Shown piece after piece: positions 8,390-17,272 of a DNA stretch of 60,622 nucleotides. The notes under the pieces were generated by a model. It was not told the origin of the DNA and ran no database searches. It saw nothing but the letters and a program-made list of their open reading frames with translations. Both the position numbers and the translations under genes were made by a program. Each line of letters begins with the position of its first letter. The first letter of the stretch is position 1. This stretch comes from Streptomyces jumonjinensis (GTDB lineage: Bacteria > Actinomycetota > Actinomycetes > Streptomycetales > Streptomycetaceae): NCBI RefSeq assembly GCF_009600885.1, contig NZ_VCLA01000062.1:1-60622 (forward strand), read 5' to 3'.

Positions 8390-9586
8390 GGTGAGCGGGG
8401 GCGGAGTCCAGCGGTCGAGGCGGGGTTTGGCCGAGGTGACGCCGTAGTCGTTCTTGAGGTGTTCCGGGATGGCGTACTGCATGACGCGTCCACGGGTCAG
8501 GGTGCTGAGCTCGAAGACGCTGGTGTAGTGGCCGAGGCGGTCGAGGGCCCAGGCGGCGAAGGGGGAGCGGTCCTCCAGGGTCTCCAGGATGCCGAGCAGC
8601 GCGGGGGCGGTGCGGATCGCGGAGTCCCACACGGCGGAGCGGGGCACATCGAGCCAGTCGGCGGCGGTGTCCCCGACGAGGTAGCGGATCATGGCGGGGA
8701 CGACCGGGTCGAAGACGGTTCCGGGGACGACTTCCTCGTACAGGTCGATGAGCTGGCGGGTGAGGTGGACGCCGTCTTCCGAGGGGCCCATGTGGCGGCT
8801 CATGTACAGGTCGGAGAAGAGCCGCGCCTCGTCCAGGTCCTTGGGCATGTGGTCGAGGCTGATGCCGAGCATCGCGCCGACGACCCGCCAGGCGTAGAAG
8901 TAGGCGTCGGCGCCCTCGTTGGAGAAGTGGATGCCGAGCCGGTGCAGGGCGTCGAGGACCTGGATGGAGAACATCATCTGCCCGCCGATCATGTCCTCCT
9001 GACAGATCGGTACGCCCAGGCCCGCGACGTCCCAGCGGTTCTCCTGTCGCAGGTGGTAGCGGATCGAGGCGTGCAGCAGCCGGACCTTCTGGGCGGCCGG
9101 GATGAAGCGGCTTCCGGCCTCGAAGGCGTTCGGCTGCATCAGGAAGACGGTGAACTGCCCGGTCTCCGCCATCCGCCGGGAGGGGTACTCCAGGGAGTGG
9201 GTCGCGCTGAGCAGCTTCGCGACATGCGGCACGACGTAGCAGGCCGGCATCGACGCGAACGACAGCGCGGTCGAGACATGGACGTTGTTGTCGATGAAGA
9301 AGAGCCGGGCCTTCTCCATCTCGCCCCAGTCCACCCAGGAGGGCGGCATCGCCGTCGCCTCCAGATAGTCGCGGGCCACATCGGGCAGCCCCTCGGGGAG
9401 CTCCTGCCCGGCGGTGGAGAACCAGCGCATCAGCGTGTTGAACTTCCCCATCTCACCGCGGGCGAAGAGTTCCGCGACCGTGGCGTCCGCCAGCTCGTCG
9501 CCGGAGTGCCGCAGGGCGTCGAGGGAGTGTTCCGTGTATGCGGGGGCGGCGGGCCCGGTCGTCGGGTCGGCTCCGGTGGTGGTCAT
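8375..9586 (-). CDS. Oxygenase of the MpaB / rubber-oxygenase (DUF2236) family
   Basis: This encodes 403 residues from an ATG, with no signal peptide. The helical pattern and segments such as LFFIDNNVHVSTALSFAS, PACYVVPHVAKLL, LLHASIRYHL and EDMIGGQMMFS fit the MpaB/Lcp-type heme-oxygenase family. Known members cleave isoprenoid side chains: MpaB' on the farnesyl chain in mycophenolic acid biosynthesis, and Lcp on polyisoprene. His residues in HASIRYH and in the HVSTAL region are candidate heme ligands or neighbours, but I cannot assign them by eye. A polyprenyl diphosphate synthase lies upstream on the same strand after a 129 bp repeat-bearing spacer, suggesting that synthesis and cleavage of an isoprenoid chain are linked. 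The substrate is unknown. Confidence 0.8.
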   Translation of the reverse strand: MTTTGADPTTGPAAPAYTEHSLDALRHSGDELADATVAELFARGEMGKFNTLMRWFSTAGQELPEGLPDVARDYLEATAMPPSWVDWGEMEKARLFFIDNNVHVSTALSFASMPACYVVPHVAKLLSATHSLEYPSRRMAETGQFTVFLMQPNAFEAGSRFIPAAQKVRLLHASIRYHLRQENRWDVAGLGVPICQEDMIGGQMMFSIQVLDALHRLGIHFSNEGADAYFYAWRVVGAMLGISLDHMPKDLDEARLFSDLYMSRHMGPSEDGVHLTRQLIDLYEEVVPGTVFDPVVPAMIRYLVGDTAADWLDVPRSAVWDSAIRTAPALLGILETLEDRSPFAAWALDRLGHYTSVFELSTLTRGRVMQYAIPEHLKNDYGVTSAKPRLDRWTPPPLTPDPA

Positions 9587-9652
9587 GCGCTGCTTCCTCT
9601 CGAATCGCGCGACGGATGAGGAGGGGTGGGGTGAAGAGGGCGACCGGGGCGA

Positions 9653-9703
9653 GGCGAGTCAGCTCAGCGATCCCAGGGCAGGGCGAGTCAGCTCAGCGGT
9701 CCC
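9653..9703. repeat. 22 bp direct repeat in a spacer
   Basis: Two 22-base copies (9653-9674 and 9682-9703, beginning GGCGAGTCAGCTCAGCG) differ at one base and are 29 bp apart, between the MpaB-like and polyprenyl synthase genes. This could be a minisatellite remnant or an operator; nothing else in the spacer is recognisable. Confidence 0.6.
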
Positions 9704-9715
9704 GGCCAGAACGGG

Positions 9716-10852
9716 TCAGCGCTCGCGGGCCAGACAGTGGCGCGCGAGCCCGTGCAGGGCTTCGGCGGCCCGCGGCGGCAGCCGGCCCGCCAGCAGTGCC
9801 GCGTCCACCGCCCCGGCGGCCGTCTCCGCCCGCGCGGCGATCAGGGTCTCGACCCCGCGGCGGGCCCCGGTCCGCTCGGCGATCTCGCGGAATCGGCCGA
9901 GCCGCTCGGTCCCGGCGGCGGGACCGCCTTCCAGCAGGGTGTGGAGCTCGCGCCGTTCGCTGTCCGTCGCCGCCTGCCGCATCAGCGCCAGCAGCACCGT
10001 CGGCTTGGCTCCGGTGATGTCGTCCAGATTGGACTTGCCGGTGGCGTCCGGGGCGCCGAAGACGCCCAGCAGGTCGTCCCGGAGCTGGAACGCCTCCCCG
10101 AGCGGGACGCCGTAGGCGCTGAACACGTCCAGCAGCGCCGGGGGCCCGCCGCCCAGCAGAGCGCCGATGTGCAGGGGGTGCTCCACGGTGTACTTCGCCG
10201 TCTTGTAGCGGACGATCTGCAGGGATCTGTCCGCGCCGGCCGGGCCGTCGGCGTCCGGAGCGGTGCGCAGGACCTCCAGGCACTCCCCGGCGACCAGTTC
10301 ACGGGCGAGCGTCGCCCACAGGGGGCGGGCCCGGTTGAGATACGCGCTCGGCAGGCCGCAGCCCGTGAACAGCTGGCCCGACCAGGAGATCAGCAGATCG
10401 CCGGTCAGCAGCGCCAGAGCCCGCCCGGCTGAGCTCCGTCCGGCGCCGCCGGTCCGCCCTGTCCTGGGCGGCGCCAGGGCCCGGTGCGCGGTGGGCCGTC
10501 CATGGCGCACCGCGCTGCGGTCGATGATGTCGTCGTGGACGACGGCCGCGGCGTGCACCAGCTCCATCGCGGCAGCCGCCCGCACGATGTCGTCGCCGTC
10601 GTCCCGCCCCGCCGCCCGCCAGCCCCAGTAACAGAACGCCGCGCGCAGCCTCTTGCCCCGGCCGACGATCGCCCGGAGCTGCTCCCCCACCGGTTTGAGA
10701 TCCGGGTCTATCGCCTCCAGCAGAGCCGTCTCGCTCCGGGCGAACTCCCCCAGCTCGTGATCGACCCGCGCCTTGAGCGCGCCCAGGGTCACCGGTAAGG
10801 CGTCCGGGCCCTGGCGCCCGGTGCCGCCTCGCCGGGCCGCCGTGGCCGTCAT
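9716..10852 (-). CDS. Polyprenyl (trans-isoprenyl) diphosphate synthase
   Basis: This encodes 378 residues and condenses isopentenyl diphosphate onto an allylic primer. The first aspartate-rich motif is VHDDIIDRS (D107, D108, D111) with the usual downstream RHGRPTAH. The second is LRDDLLGVFG (D259, D260), where the last position is Gly, as in many bacterial long-chain synthases. GRGKRLRAAF near residue 65 is the substrate-binding KR region. The length and motifs are normal, so the enzyme should be active; chain length cannot be read safely. Its ATG overlaps by one base the stop of the small upstream gene (TGATG), so the two are coupled. The nearby oxygenase gene suggests a dedicated isoprenoid product rather than housekeeping quinone or undecaprenyl synthesis. 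Confidence 0.93.
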   Translation of the reverse strand: MTATAARRGGTGRQGPDALPVTLGALKARVDHELGEFARSETALLEAIDPDLKPVGEQLRAIVGRGKRLRAAFCYWGWRAAGRDDGDDIVRAAAAMELVHAAAVVHDDIIDRSAVRHGRPTAHRALAPPRTGRTGGAGRSSAGRALALLTGDLLISWSGQLFTGCGLPSAYLNRARPLWATLARELVAGECLEVLRTAPDADGPAGADRSLQIVRYKTAKYTVEHPLHIGALLGGGPPALLDVFSAYGVPLGEAFQLRDDLLGVFGAPDATGKSNLDDITGAKPTVLLALMRQAATDSERRELHTLLEGGPAAGTERLGRFREIAERTGARRGVETLIAARAETAAGAVDAALLAGRLPPRAAEALHGLARHCLARER

Positions 10853-11256
10853 CAGACCGGATGCCCGGGTTCGGCGGCCGGCGCCCGGTCCGCCGCACTC
10901 CGCGCGCCGGTCGCCGCGCCGGGTACGCCCCGGCCGGCCCGGGTCCGCGCCCGTCGCGCCAGCAGCTCCAGATGCGGCTCCGAGGACATGACACGCGCCG
11001 GGTCCAGTCCGCTGTTACGGCCGCGCGCCACCAGATCGCGCCGCACATCGTCCGCCAGATCGCCCAGATCGGATCTGCTCAGCAGCGCGCGAACCCGCCG
11101 CAGCGCGCCTTCGGCCTGCTCCAGCACCATGTCCACGGCCCCGGTCACCAGCAGGACCGCCTCGGAACCCCGGTCCGGACCGCCCGGTCCGGCCTCATGC
11201 TCTTGTGCCATCTCCCCGCCCCACGCCTCGGTTGCCCTCCGGATGTGGCTGCCCAT
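10852..11256 (-). CDS. Small helical protein of unknown function upstream of the polyprenyl synthase
   Basis: This encodes about 134 residues. I do not recognise it. The middle is helical (segments VDMVLEQAEGALRRVRALLS and DLADDVRRDLVARG) and the C-terminus is basic and Pro/Ala-rich. The start is uncertain: ATG at 11256 is used, but the ATG at 11211, directly after GGGGAG, and one at 11283 are in the same frame. Its stop overlaps the start of the polyprenyl synthase, so it is likely made together with that enzyme. There is no membrane segment or signal peptide. Confidence 0.6.
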   Translation of the reverse strand: MGSHIRRATEAWGGEMAQEHEAGPGGPDRGSEAVLLVTGAVDMVLEQAEGALRRVRALLSRSDLGDLADDVRRDLVARGRNSGLDPARVMSSEPHLELLARRARTRAGRGVPGAATGARSAADRAPAAEPGHPV

Positions 11257-11483
11257 GGGTCGGGCCGCTACTCCGAAAGTCATCCGATCGGATGCCAGAT
11301 CGACGAACACCTCGCCACCGAGCACCGCCGCTGCTAGGTGTATTGACCCGCAGGGTTGTCAACGCGGCTGATGGGCGGGTGCCCGTCGAGTCCGTACCCC
11401 ACGGGCGGTTCCGCCGCTGGTGTACGGAATCACGGCCACCGCACACCAGCGCACCGGGGTCAGGCCTCTTTCGGGGGCCCTGC

Positions 11484-12056
11484 CTACACGCCCTCGGGCA
11501 GGGGCTCGGACCACCTCAGAGGCGACCCGCCCTGCTGCCAGGTGATGGGCCCGGCGCCGTCGCCTTCGAGGTCGTAGACGATGGTGGAGTCGATCGACCA
11601 GTACAGCTTGTAGCTGAAGAGGCCGCTGGGACCGCAGGTCAGACCGGTGGAGTTCGCGAGCGACGCGTTGAGCTGGGCCGTGAAGTCACAGGTCACGGAA
11701 GCTTCCACGGTGTCCGTGCCGGTGGGTGTGGGGCGGCTCTCCAGCCGGCTGGTCACCTTGAAGGACGTGAAGCGCTTGCCCTGGTCGATGGCCTGGGGCA
11801 CCAGCATCTGCCAGCGGATGGTGGTGTTGCCGTAGGCCGTGGTCTGGTCACTGATCTCGGCGCAGTTCTCGACGATGACCTTCGTGTCGGGCTTCTGTCC
11901 GGGAAGGTCGAGATCCCGGGTGTTCTCAGGCGCCGTCGAGCACTTCAGGGTTCCCGGGTTGGCCACCGCGGTACCCGACGCGATCACACCTCCACCGAGG
12001 ACGGCGGCGGCGGTGAATACGGCGGTGAATATCCGCCTGGACGTGGATCGATACAC
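11484..12056 (-). CDS. Secreted protein of unknown function
   Basis: This encodes about 190 residues. The GTG at 12056 is chosen because GAGGAG lies six bases upstream. The N-terminus has an Arg-rich start, a hydrophobic core (FTAVFTAAAVLGGGVIASGT) and an AVAN cleavage site, a clear Sec signal peptide. The mature part of about 155 residues is beta-rich, with Cys residues in LKCSTAP, VENCAE, VTCDF and LTCGPS that could form two disulfides, and Trp-containing strands near the end. No enzyme motif is visible. It stands alone between a gene on its own strand and a long gene-free region. Confidence 0.8.
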   Translation of the reverse strand: MYRSTSRRIFTAVFTAAAVLGGGVIASGTAVANPGTLKCSTAPENTRDLDLPGQKPDTKVIVENCAEISDQTTAYGNTTIRWQMLVPQAIDQGKRFTSFKVTSRLESRPTPTGTDTVEASVTCDFTAQLNASLANSTGLTCGPSGLFSYKLYWSIDSTIVYDLEGDGAGPITWQQGGSPLRWSEPLPEGV

Positions 12057-13186
12057 AGAAGACTCCTCAGTAGAGGTCGATTCCAAGCTGGCCGCAATGG
12101 CGCACGGAAAGAACGCACTTTGAGATAGGAAGCCGGATTTTCGGCACGACACCGAAGTGAATCCCGCGATGTCATGGGGCGCGGTCGAAAAGGCCCTCGG
12201 CCGCCGGAGGCCAGGGCTGTCATCACCCGGTGATCAAAGGGTCCCAAAGGGGCCCGCCCGCGGTCACCGCGATGGGCCGAAGCGGAGAGGGGCATGCGCG
12301 GCCGACGACGCCGCGCGGCCGTTCCGTTCATTCTCCATGCCCAGCGTCATTCGGACAGACCCCCGTCATGAGTGCCTTCGGCAGCGGCGCGTATGGGCCG
12401 CCCCGCGAGCTCAACGATCATGAGTAGACACCGAGGGTGAGGGCGAGGCAAGAAAATTGGTTATGCACTGCGCAGCGTGTCTAAAAATCGCTCCCCGCGT
12501 GCCGCAGCGGCACAGATACCGCCAATGCGACGTTCACCTGCACATATGAGAGTCCACGGCAGGCGTGTCACCTCGGATCGGCGACGCCGATCACGCCGGA
12601 ATGGCCGATTCCCTCCCAGGAGCCGTCCAGCCGGCCCCCGTAGCCGCCAACCGGCTCTCCATGAGCCGGCCGCCTCCCCCTCTCTCCGCCCGTCGCCACC
12701 GGCGGCGACAGGCGGTTGCAGGCCATGCGCTGCCATCACCAAGTGATCGCGACGCCATTCCGGATACCCGACGATCATCGATCCGATTGCGCCGCCTACG
12801 GGCCACGGTGGCGCGCGTCGAGCCGTGACCCCGGACCGGACCCCGAAGCGAGGGAAAAGGCCGCCCATCGCACCGCATCGCGCCAGATAGTTCGCTCAAG
12901 CTGGCGTGATAGCACTGCCTTTTGCCGAGTCGGGCGAGTACTGTGCTCCATGATCGGTGCACGTCGCCACTACCACCAGAACCGTCAGAGGCTGTGCGCG
13001 AATTCGGCGCCGATGCGGTCATCGGCCCATCCTCGCACCGAGTCCGTACCAGGAACTGGTGGGCGCCGCAACCCCGTCGAACGGGCTTGATCAGTCGCGG
13101 ACTCTTCATCAGATGTCGCAGAAAGAATCACCCCGACTTCCGCATGCTCGGACATCGCTCCTCCATATCTCCGCGAAAGGGACTTC
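12057..13186. other. 1.1 kb region without a convincing gene
   Basis: Short open frames exist on both strands but none has codon bias, a plausible ribosome site or a recognisable product. The base composition is lower in GC than the flanks near 12450-12490 and 13100-13180. The last part must carry the promoter of the lytic-protein gene; GAAAGGGA lies just before its ATG. The rest may be decayed or acquired DNA or hold an RNA gene I cannot recognise. Confidence 0.5.
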
Positions 13187-15406
13187 ATGGCTGACGAGAT
13201 GGTGCGTCGCGCTCAGCGGTTCATCAATACGAAATACAACAGCGGAGCAACTCTCGGCATATCCAAGCTGGACGAGAACGGCCAGACCAGCTGGACCGTG
13301 ATGTACGCCCTTACCCGCGCGTTGCAGTACGAACTGGGCATCACCTCGCTGTCCAACTCCTTCGGCCCAGGCACCCTGTCGGCGATCGCGTCGAAGTACG
13401 GCAAGCTGGACGAGACCACCATCCCGTCGGCGGACTTCTGCCGGATCATCCAGTCCGCCCTGTACTGCAAGGGCTACGACGGCGGTGACATCGACGGCAT
13501 CTACAGTGCGCGCGTCAAGGCCGCCGTGGTGAAGCTGAACCAGGACATGGGCGTGGAGGTCACCTACCCCGGCAGCGTGCTGTGGCCCAAGGTGGTCAAA
13601 GGTCTGTTCAACATGGACGCCTATGTCACCGTCAGCGGCGGTTCGGCGACCATTCGCTCCATCCAGCAGTGGCTGAACGGCCGCTACATCCTGCGCAAGG
13701 ACTTCTACGCCATCCCTTGTGACGGGCACCACTCCCGTGACGTCGCCAAGTCCATGCTGTTCGCCATCCAGTACGAGCTCGGCATGGCCGACGGCGTCGC
13801 GAACGGAGTCTTCGGGCCGGGCACCCAGAACGGGCTCAAGAGCCACACCGTCGCCACCGGCGACTCCGGCACCTGGGTGCAGCTGTTCTCGGCCGGCATG
13901 GTCCTCAACCAGCGGCCCGTGTCGTTCACCAGCACCTTCACCAGCACCCTCGCCTCGGCCGTCTCCGCCTTCCAGTCCTTCGCGAAGCTCCCGGTCACCG
14001 GCACGGGAAACTTCTCGACCTGGGCCTCCCTCCTGGTCTCCTACGGCGACCAGTCCCGCAAGGGAGAGGCGTGCGACGGCGTCACGAAGATCACGACGGA
14101 ACGCGCCGCCACACTCAAGGCCGAAGGCATCACGTACATCGGGCGCTATCTCACCAACCCCACGGGCGGCGTACCGTACGAGAAGGAGATCCAGGAGGGC
14201 GAGCTGGCCACCATCGCCGCGAACGGCCTGCGCTGCTTCCCGATCTACCAGACCTACGGCCGTGACGCCTCCGACTTCAGCTATGTCGCGGGACGCACCG
14301 CCGGGCAGGCCGCGGTCAACGCCGCCTTGAACCACGGCTTCAAGACGGGCACACGGATATTCTTCGCCGTCGACTTCGACGCCCTCCAGGAGGACGTCGT
14401 CTCCAGCGTCCTGCCGCACTTCAAGGGCATCCAGGACGCGATGACCGACGACGGTAACCGCTACCAGGTCGGCGTCTACGGTCCGCGCAACGTTTGTACG
14501 CGCGTCGCCGAAGCCGGCCACTCCACGGCCTCGTTCGTCTCCGACATGTCGTCCGGTTTCTCCGGGAACTTCGGCTACCCGCTGCCGCCCGACTGGGCCT
14601 ACGACCAGATCGTCACCCGTACCGTCGGCTCCGGCGCCGGAGCGATCGAGATCGACGTCAACATCGCCTCCGGCCGCGACACCGGCCAGGGCAGCTTCAA
14701 CCCGCCGCGCGTGATCAAGCCCGATGTGCTCCTCGATCCGTCGGTGACCACCGCGATGCTGACCGACGTCGGCAAGTACATGGAGTCGATCGGCTTCCCC
14801 AACAACGGCGGTGTGCGGAAGTGGCAGCACTGGAAGTGCTTCGCGGTCACCGTCACCGATCACGACGCGCTCATCACCCAGCTCTCCAACCGGTACAAGA
14901 TGCGCAAGGCGCTCATCGAGACGTCCGCGTACTGGGAGATGCGACACGTCGACGCGATCGACGAGAGCGCGGACCTGGCCGTCATCGCGGCCTACGAGAC
15001 GACCGGAGAATTCAAGGACACCTCCACCGGTATCTGCCAGATCTTCGGCGTCACCGCCATCCGGGCGTGGAATCACGCCATCCAGATGGATTACACGACC
15101 GGGGAAATGCGTGACCCCACCAACGCCGCCCACCTCTACGCCGCATGGCGCAAATGCCGGGACGACGATCAGTACGCCTTGTCCACCGTCCCTCTGATCC
15201 ATCTGTGGAACGCGGACGGAGCCCCGGGCAGCGGCAACAACGAGACCAAGCTCCGCACCATGCGTCTCGACTACACGGAATCCGAGATCTACGAAGTCCT
15301 GCGCCGATACCAGGGAACGAACAGCGAGGCCAAGGAGCACGCGAAGAAGCGCATGGCCCTCTACCAGGTCATGGAGAAGTACAACTCCATTTCCCGGCAT
15401 CTGTGA
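13187..15406 (+). CDS. Multidomain cell-wall-lytic protein (DUF1906 glycoside-hydrolase-like) without a signal peptide
   Basis: This encodes 739 residues. Residues 1-285 contain peptidoglycan-binding-like repeats (YELGITSLSNSFGPGTLSAI and the parallel YELGMADGVANGVFGPGTQN). Residues about 290-500 match the DUF1906 glycoside-hydrolase-like domain: ACDGVTKITTERAATLKAEG, then YIGRYLTNP, IFFAVDFDA and QVGVYGPRNVC. The last 200 residues look lysozyme-like, with ETSAYWEMR followed by DTSTGICQIFGVTAI. The N-terminus, MADEMVRRAQRFINTKYN, is soluble and is no Sec or Tat signal. A wall-cutting protein made without a signal is either released by lysis or delivered by a dedicated machine (contractile injection or type VII-like); that is inference. 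GAAAGGGA precedes the ATG. A small membrane protein and a Tat-exported protein follow in the same operon. Confidence 0.85.
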   Translation: MADEMVRRAQRFINTKYNSGATLGISKLDENGQTSWTVMYALTRALQYELGITSLSNSFGPGTLSAIASKYGKLDETTIPSADFCRIIQSALYCKGYDGGDIDGIYSARVKAAVVKLNQDMGVEVTYPGSVLWPKVVKGLFNMDAYVTVSGGSATIRSIQQWLNGRYILRKDFYAIPCDGHHSRDVAKSMLFAIQYELGMADGVANGVFGPGTQNGLKSHTVATGDSGTWVQLFSAGMVLNQRPVSFTSTFTSTLASAVSAFQSFAKLPVTGTGNFSTWASLLVSYGDQSRKGEACDGVTKITTERAATLKAEGITYIGRYLTNPTGGVPYEKEIQEGELATIAANGLRCFPIYQTYGRDASDFSYVAGRTAGQAAVNAALNHGFKTGTRIFFAVDFDALQEDVVSSVLPHFKGIQDAMTDDGNRYQVGVYGPRNVCTRVAEAGHSTASFVSDMSSGFSGNFGYPLPPDWAYDQIVTRTVGSGAGAIEIDVNIASGRDTGQGSFNPPRVIKPDVLLDPSVTTAMLTDVGKYMESIGFPNNGGVRKWQHWKCFAVTVTDHDALITQLSNRYKMRKALIETSAYWEMRHVDAIDESADLAVIAAYETTGEFKDTSTGICQIFGVTAIRAWNHAIQMDYTTGEMRDPTNAAHLYAAWRKCRDDDQYALSTVPLIHLWNADGAPGSGNNETKLRTMRLDYTESEIYEVLRRYQGTNSEAKEHAKKRMALYQVMEKYNSISRHL

Positions 15407-15419
15407 CAGGCTGCACCGC

Positions 15420-15890
15420 ATGCCCGGAGACGCTCCTTACGAAGGCCACAACCCCGTCCTCGTGATCCTTCTGATCCTGATCGGGATCATCGCCACGCCA
15501 TGGCTCGCCATCCGCGCGGTGGTGCTGCTGGTCCGCGCCGGCATCAAGCGGACCACGCACGCCCTGCTCAAGGGCGCTGCCGCGCTGGCGTGGGCGGGCG
15601 CGATCGGCATATACACCTGGGGCGTCCTGCACCTCTTCTTCCTGGACGAAAGCGGTCAAGCCGAAGCCTGTAGGGAGGCATTGGGTCCGGGACGATCCAT
15701 GCTTCTCGACGGATACGAACCTTCCTTCATTCCCTTGCGGTTCGGGTGTCATATCGAAGGCGGGCAGACATACGAAGCCGCCATACCCGGATACGTCAAT
15801 CCTGCGACAGGCGTCTTCACAGTGACCGCCGCCGCCCTGACGGGATTCGCCGTGCGCTCCCGCAATCAGCACGAGGAGACGAATACGTGA
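15420..15890 (+). CDS. Small membrane protein of unknown function
   Basis: This encodes 156 residues. Two hydrophobic helices are clear, around residues 13-37 (PVLVILLILIGIIATPWLAI) and 48-70 (ALLKGAAALAWAGAIGIYTW). A loop of about 60 residues with two Cys residues (EACREA and RFGCHIE) and a weaker hydrophobic stretch near the end follow. It starts 13 bp after the lytic-protein gene and its stop overlaps the GTG of the next gene, so all three are probably one operon. With that neighbour it could be an immunity or export helper, but no family is recognised. Confidence 0.75.
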   Translation: MPGDAPYEGHNPVLVILLILIGIIATPWLAIRAVVLLVRAGIKRTTHALLKGAAALAWAGAIGIYTWGVLHLFFLDESGQAEACREALGPGRSMLLDGYEPSFIPLRFGCHIEGGQTYEAAIPGYVNPATGVFTVTAAALTGFAVRSRNQHEETNT

Positions 15891-16627
15891 CAGTGAATAT
15901 TTCTCGCCGCATCGCCCTGCGGCGTGCCGCATCGGTGGCCGCCGGAGTCGCTGTCGGCTCACAGGCGCTGTCCCTTCCCGCCCACGCGGCGGGCAGAGAC
16001 CCCGAGCCGGAGAAGATCCGCGAGGCGGTACGGCAGGCACAGGAACGCAACAAGCGTGTCCTGACCGGCATCCCGTCGAAGAACGGCTGGGAGATGGAGA
16101 AGGTCGCGGACGACCGCGGCAACATCCATACCCGGCCCGTTCCGGGCACCGTCCTGGACATACGGGTGCGCCTGGGCGATGTCGAAGCAGTGCTCGTGCA
16201 TGTGATCCGCCGCTTCCACTACGAGGTCGACGCGCTCCGCAAGGGCGATGTCGTCGGCTGGCGCACACCGGGCTCGGTGCGCAAGGGACTGGCGGAGTCG
16301 AACCAGGCGTCCGGCACGGCGGTGCAGATCCGGCCCGGCTTCTACCCCTTCGGGGCCCGCGGCGGTTTCCATCCCCTTGAGGAGCTGGTGATCCGGGACA
16401 TCCTCGCCGAGTGCGAGGGCGTCGTCCGCTGGGGCGGGGACGACCGCAGGCCGGACGAGTCCCTCTTCTCCATCGACGTACCCCCGGCCGACGCCCGGCT
16501 CGCCCGGCTCGCGGAGAAGATCCGCAGCTGGGACTACATCCCCGGCCAGGGCGCCGGCACCCCGGTCGATCCCTCCCAGCCCCAGCGCCGCAAGGCCGCC
16601 AAGCGGCTCGCCGCCCGTCAGTCCTGA
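15887..16627 (+). CDS. Twin-arginine-exported protein with a degenerate M15-peptidase-like domain
   Basis: This encodes about 246 residues. The GTG at 15887 has GAGGAG eight bases upstream and overlaps the previous stop (GTGA). The N-terminus RRIALRRAASVAAGVAVGSQ followed by LPAHAAG is a Tat signal. Residues about 90-235 resemble a D-Ala-D-Ala carboxypeptidase (M15) fold: GTAVQIRPGFYPFG, then ECEGVVRWGGD and DESLFSIDVPP. In active M15 enzymes the zinc ligands come as SxHxxGxAxD and a later HF. Here the first His region reads ESNQASGTAVQI and the later HF is LF, so metal ligands appear to be missing. It may be a wall-binding or inhibitory protein. A terminator follows 170 bp downstream. Confidence 0.75.
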   Translation: MTVNISRRIALRRAASVAAGVAVGSQALSLPAHAAGRDPEPEKIREAVRQAQERNKRVLTGIPSKNGWEMEKVADDRGNIHTRPVPGTVLDIRVRLGDVEAVLVHVIRRFHYEVDALRKGDVVGWRTPGSVRKGLAESNQASGTAVQIRPGFYPFGARGGFHPLEELVIRDILAECEGVVRWGGDDRRPDESLFSIDVPPADARLARLAEKIRSWDYIPGQGAGTPVDPSQPQRRKAAKRLAARQS

Positions 16628-16793
16628 CCGGCGCCCATCGCGGAGAGCCAGGGCGGGCGGCGGGTTCCGTCGCCTCCGCCGCTGCTCCCGCCGGGCACGA
16701 CACCGCGGGCCGGCCTGATGCGCGACGCCGCGCCGCAGGGGTCCGTGACCCGTGACCCGTGGCCCGTACTGCGTCCCGCGTACCACGTCCCGC

Positions 16794-16831
16794 CACCGCG
16801 TCCCGCCATCACCGGATGGCGGGACGCGGTG
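16794..16831. terminator. Strong perfect hairpin, probable terminator
   Basis: A 17 bp perfect stem (left arm CACCGCGTCCCGCCATC) closes a four-base loop ACCG. It lies in a Pro/Arg-codon-like GC stretch after the Tat-protein gene and before the PTM promoter. No T-run follows, as is usual in Streptomyces. It would insulate the PTM cluster from upstream transcription. Confidence 0.75.
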
Positions 16832-16939
16832 CTTCGCGGCGGCGGCCCGGGGTCCCGGCCGCCCCGTCCCACCCCGGACGACCCGTCCCGCCCTGCCCCG
16901 TCCCGCCCCGGACGACCCGCCCTGCCCGTGCACAGCACC

Positions 16940-17272
16940 GCTCTCATTAAGTACTCATCACATTAAGTAACCCACATTGATTAAAAGCATCCTCCATGTA
17001 TTCCATACAGGAGCGGGCGTCCTGTCCAATGACCATTGGGTAGGTGGCGGTAACGCGCCGGGGGACTCGTCGAATATCTCAAGGGTTTCACACCCTGTTG
17101 CGCGCGACGACATCCCACACTGCCGAGCAGTTCATGAGCGATCGAAACGGTTCGGCCCATGCCGTCGCAGAACGATGGCATGAGAAAAGCGAGTTGAACC
17201 CCTCGGCCGATCATCGCCGCTCTATGTCCCCAGATATTTCGCTATGCCGTGCCTCTTGCAGAGGAGCCATGG
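16940..17272 (+). promoter_or_regulatory. AT-rich promoter region of the PTM cluster
   Basis: This stretch is strikingly AT-rich for the window. CATTAAGTA occurs twice, 17 bp apart (16945-16953 and 16962-16970). TTGATT (16977-16982), spaced 16 bases from TATTCC, is a possible -35/-10 pair. No gene is seen. GAGGAG at 17261-17266 sets the ftdA start. PTM clusters are known to be driven mainly from the region upstream of the hydroxylase gene, so this is the likely master promoter. Confidence 0.55.

Noticed and set aside
13109..15421. Long antisense open frame over the lytic-protein gene
   Set aside because: No recognisable domain and no ribosome site; the + strand has clear wall-hydrolase motifs.
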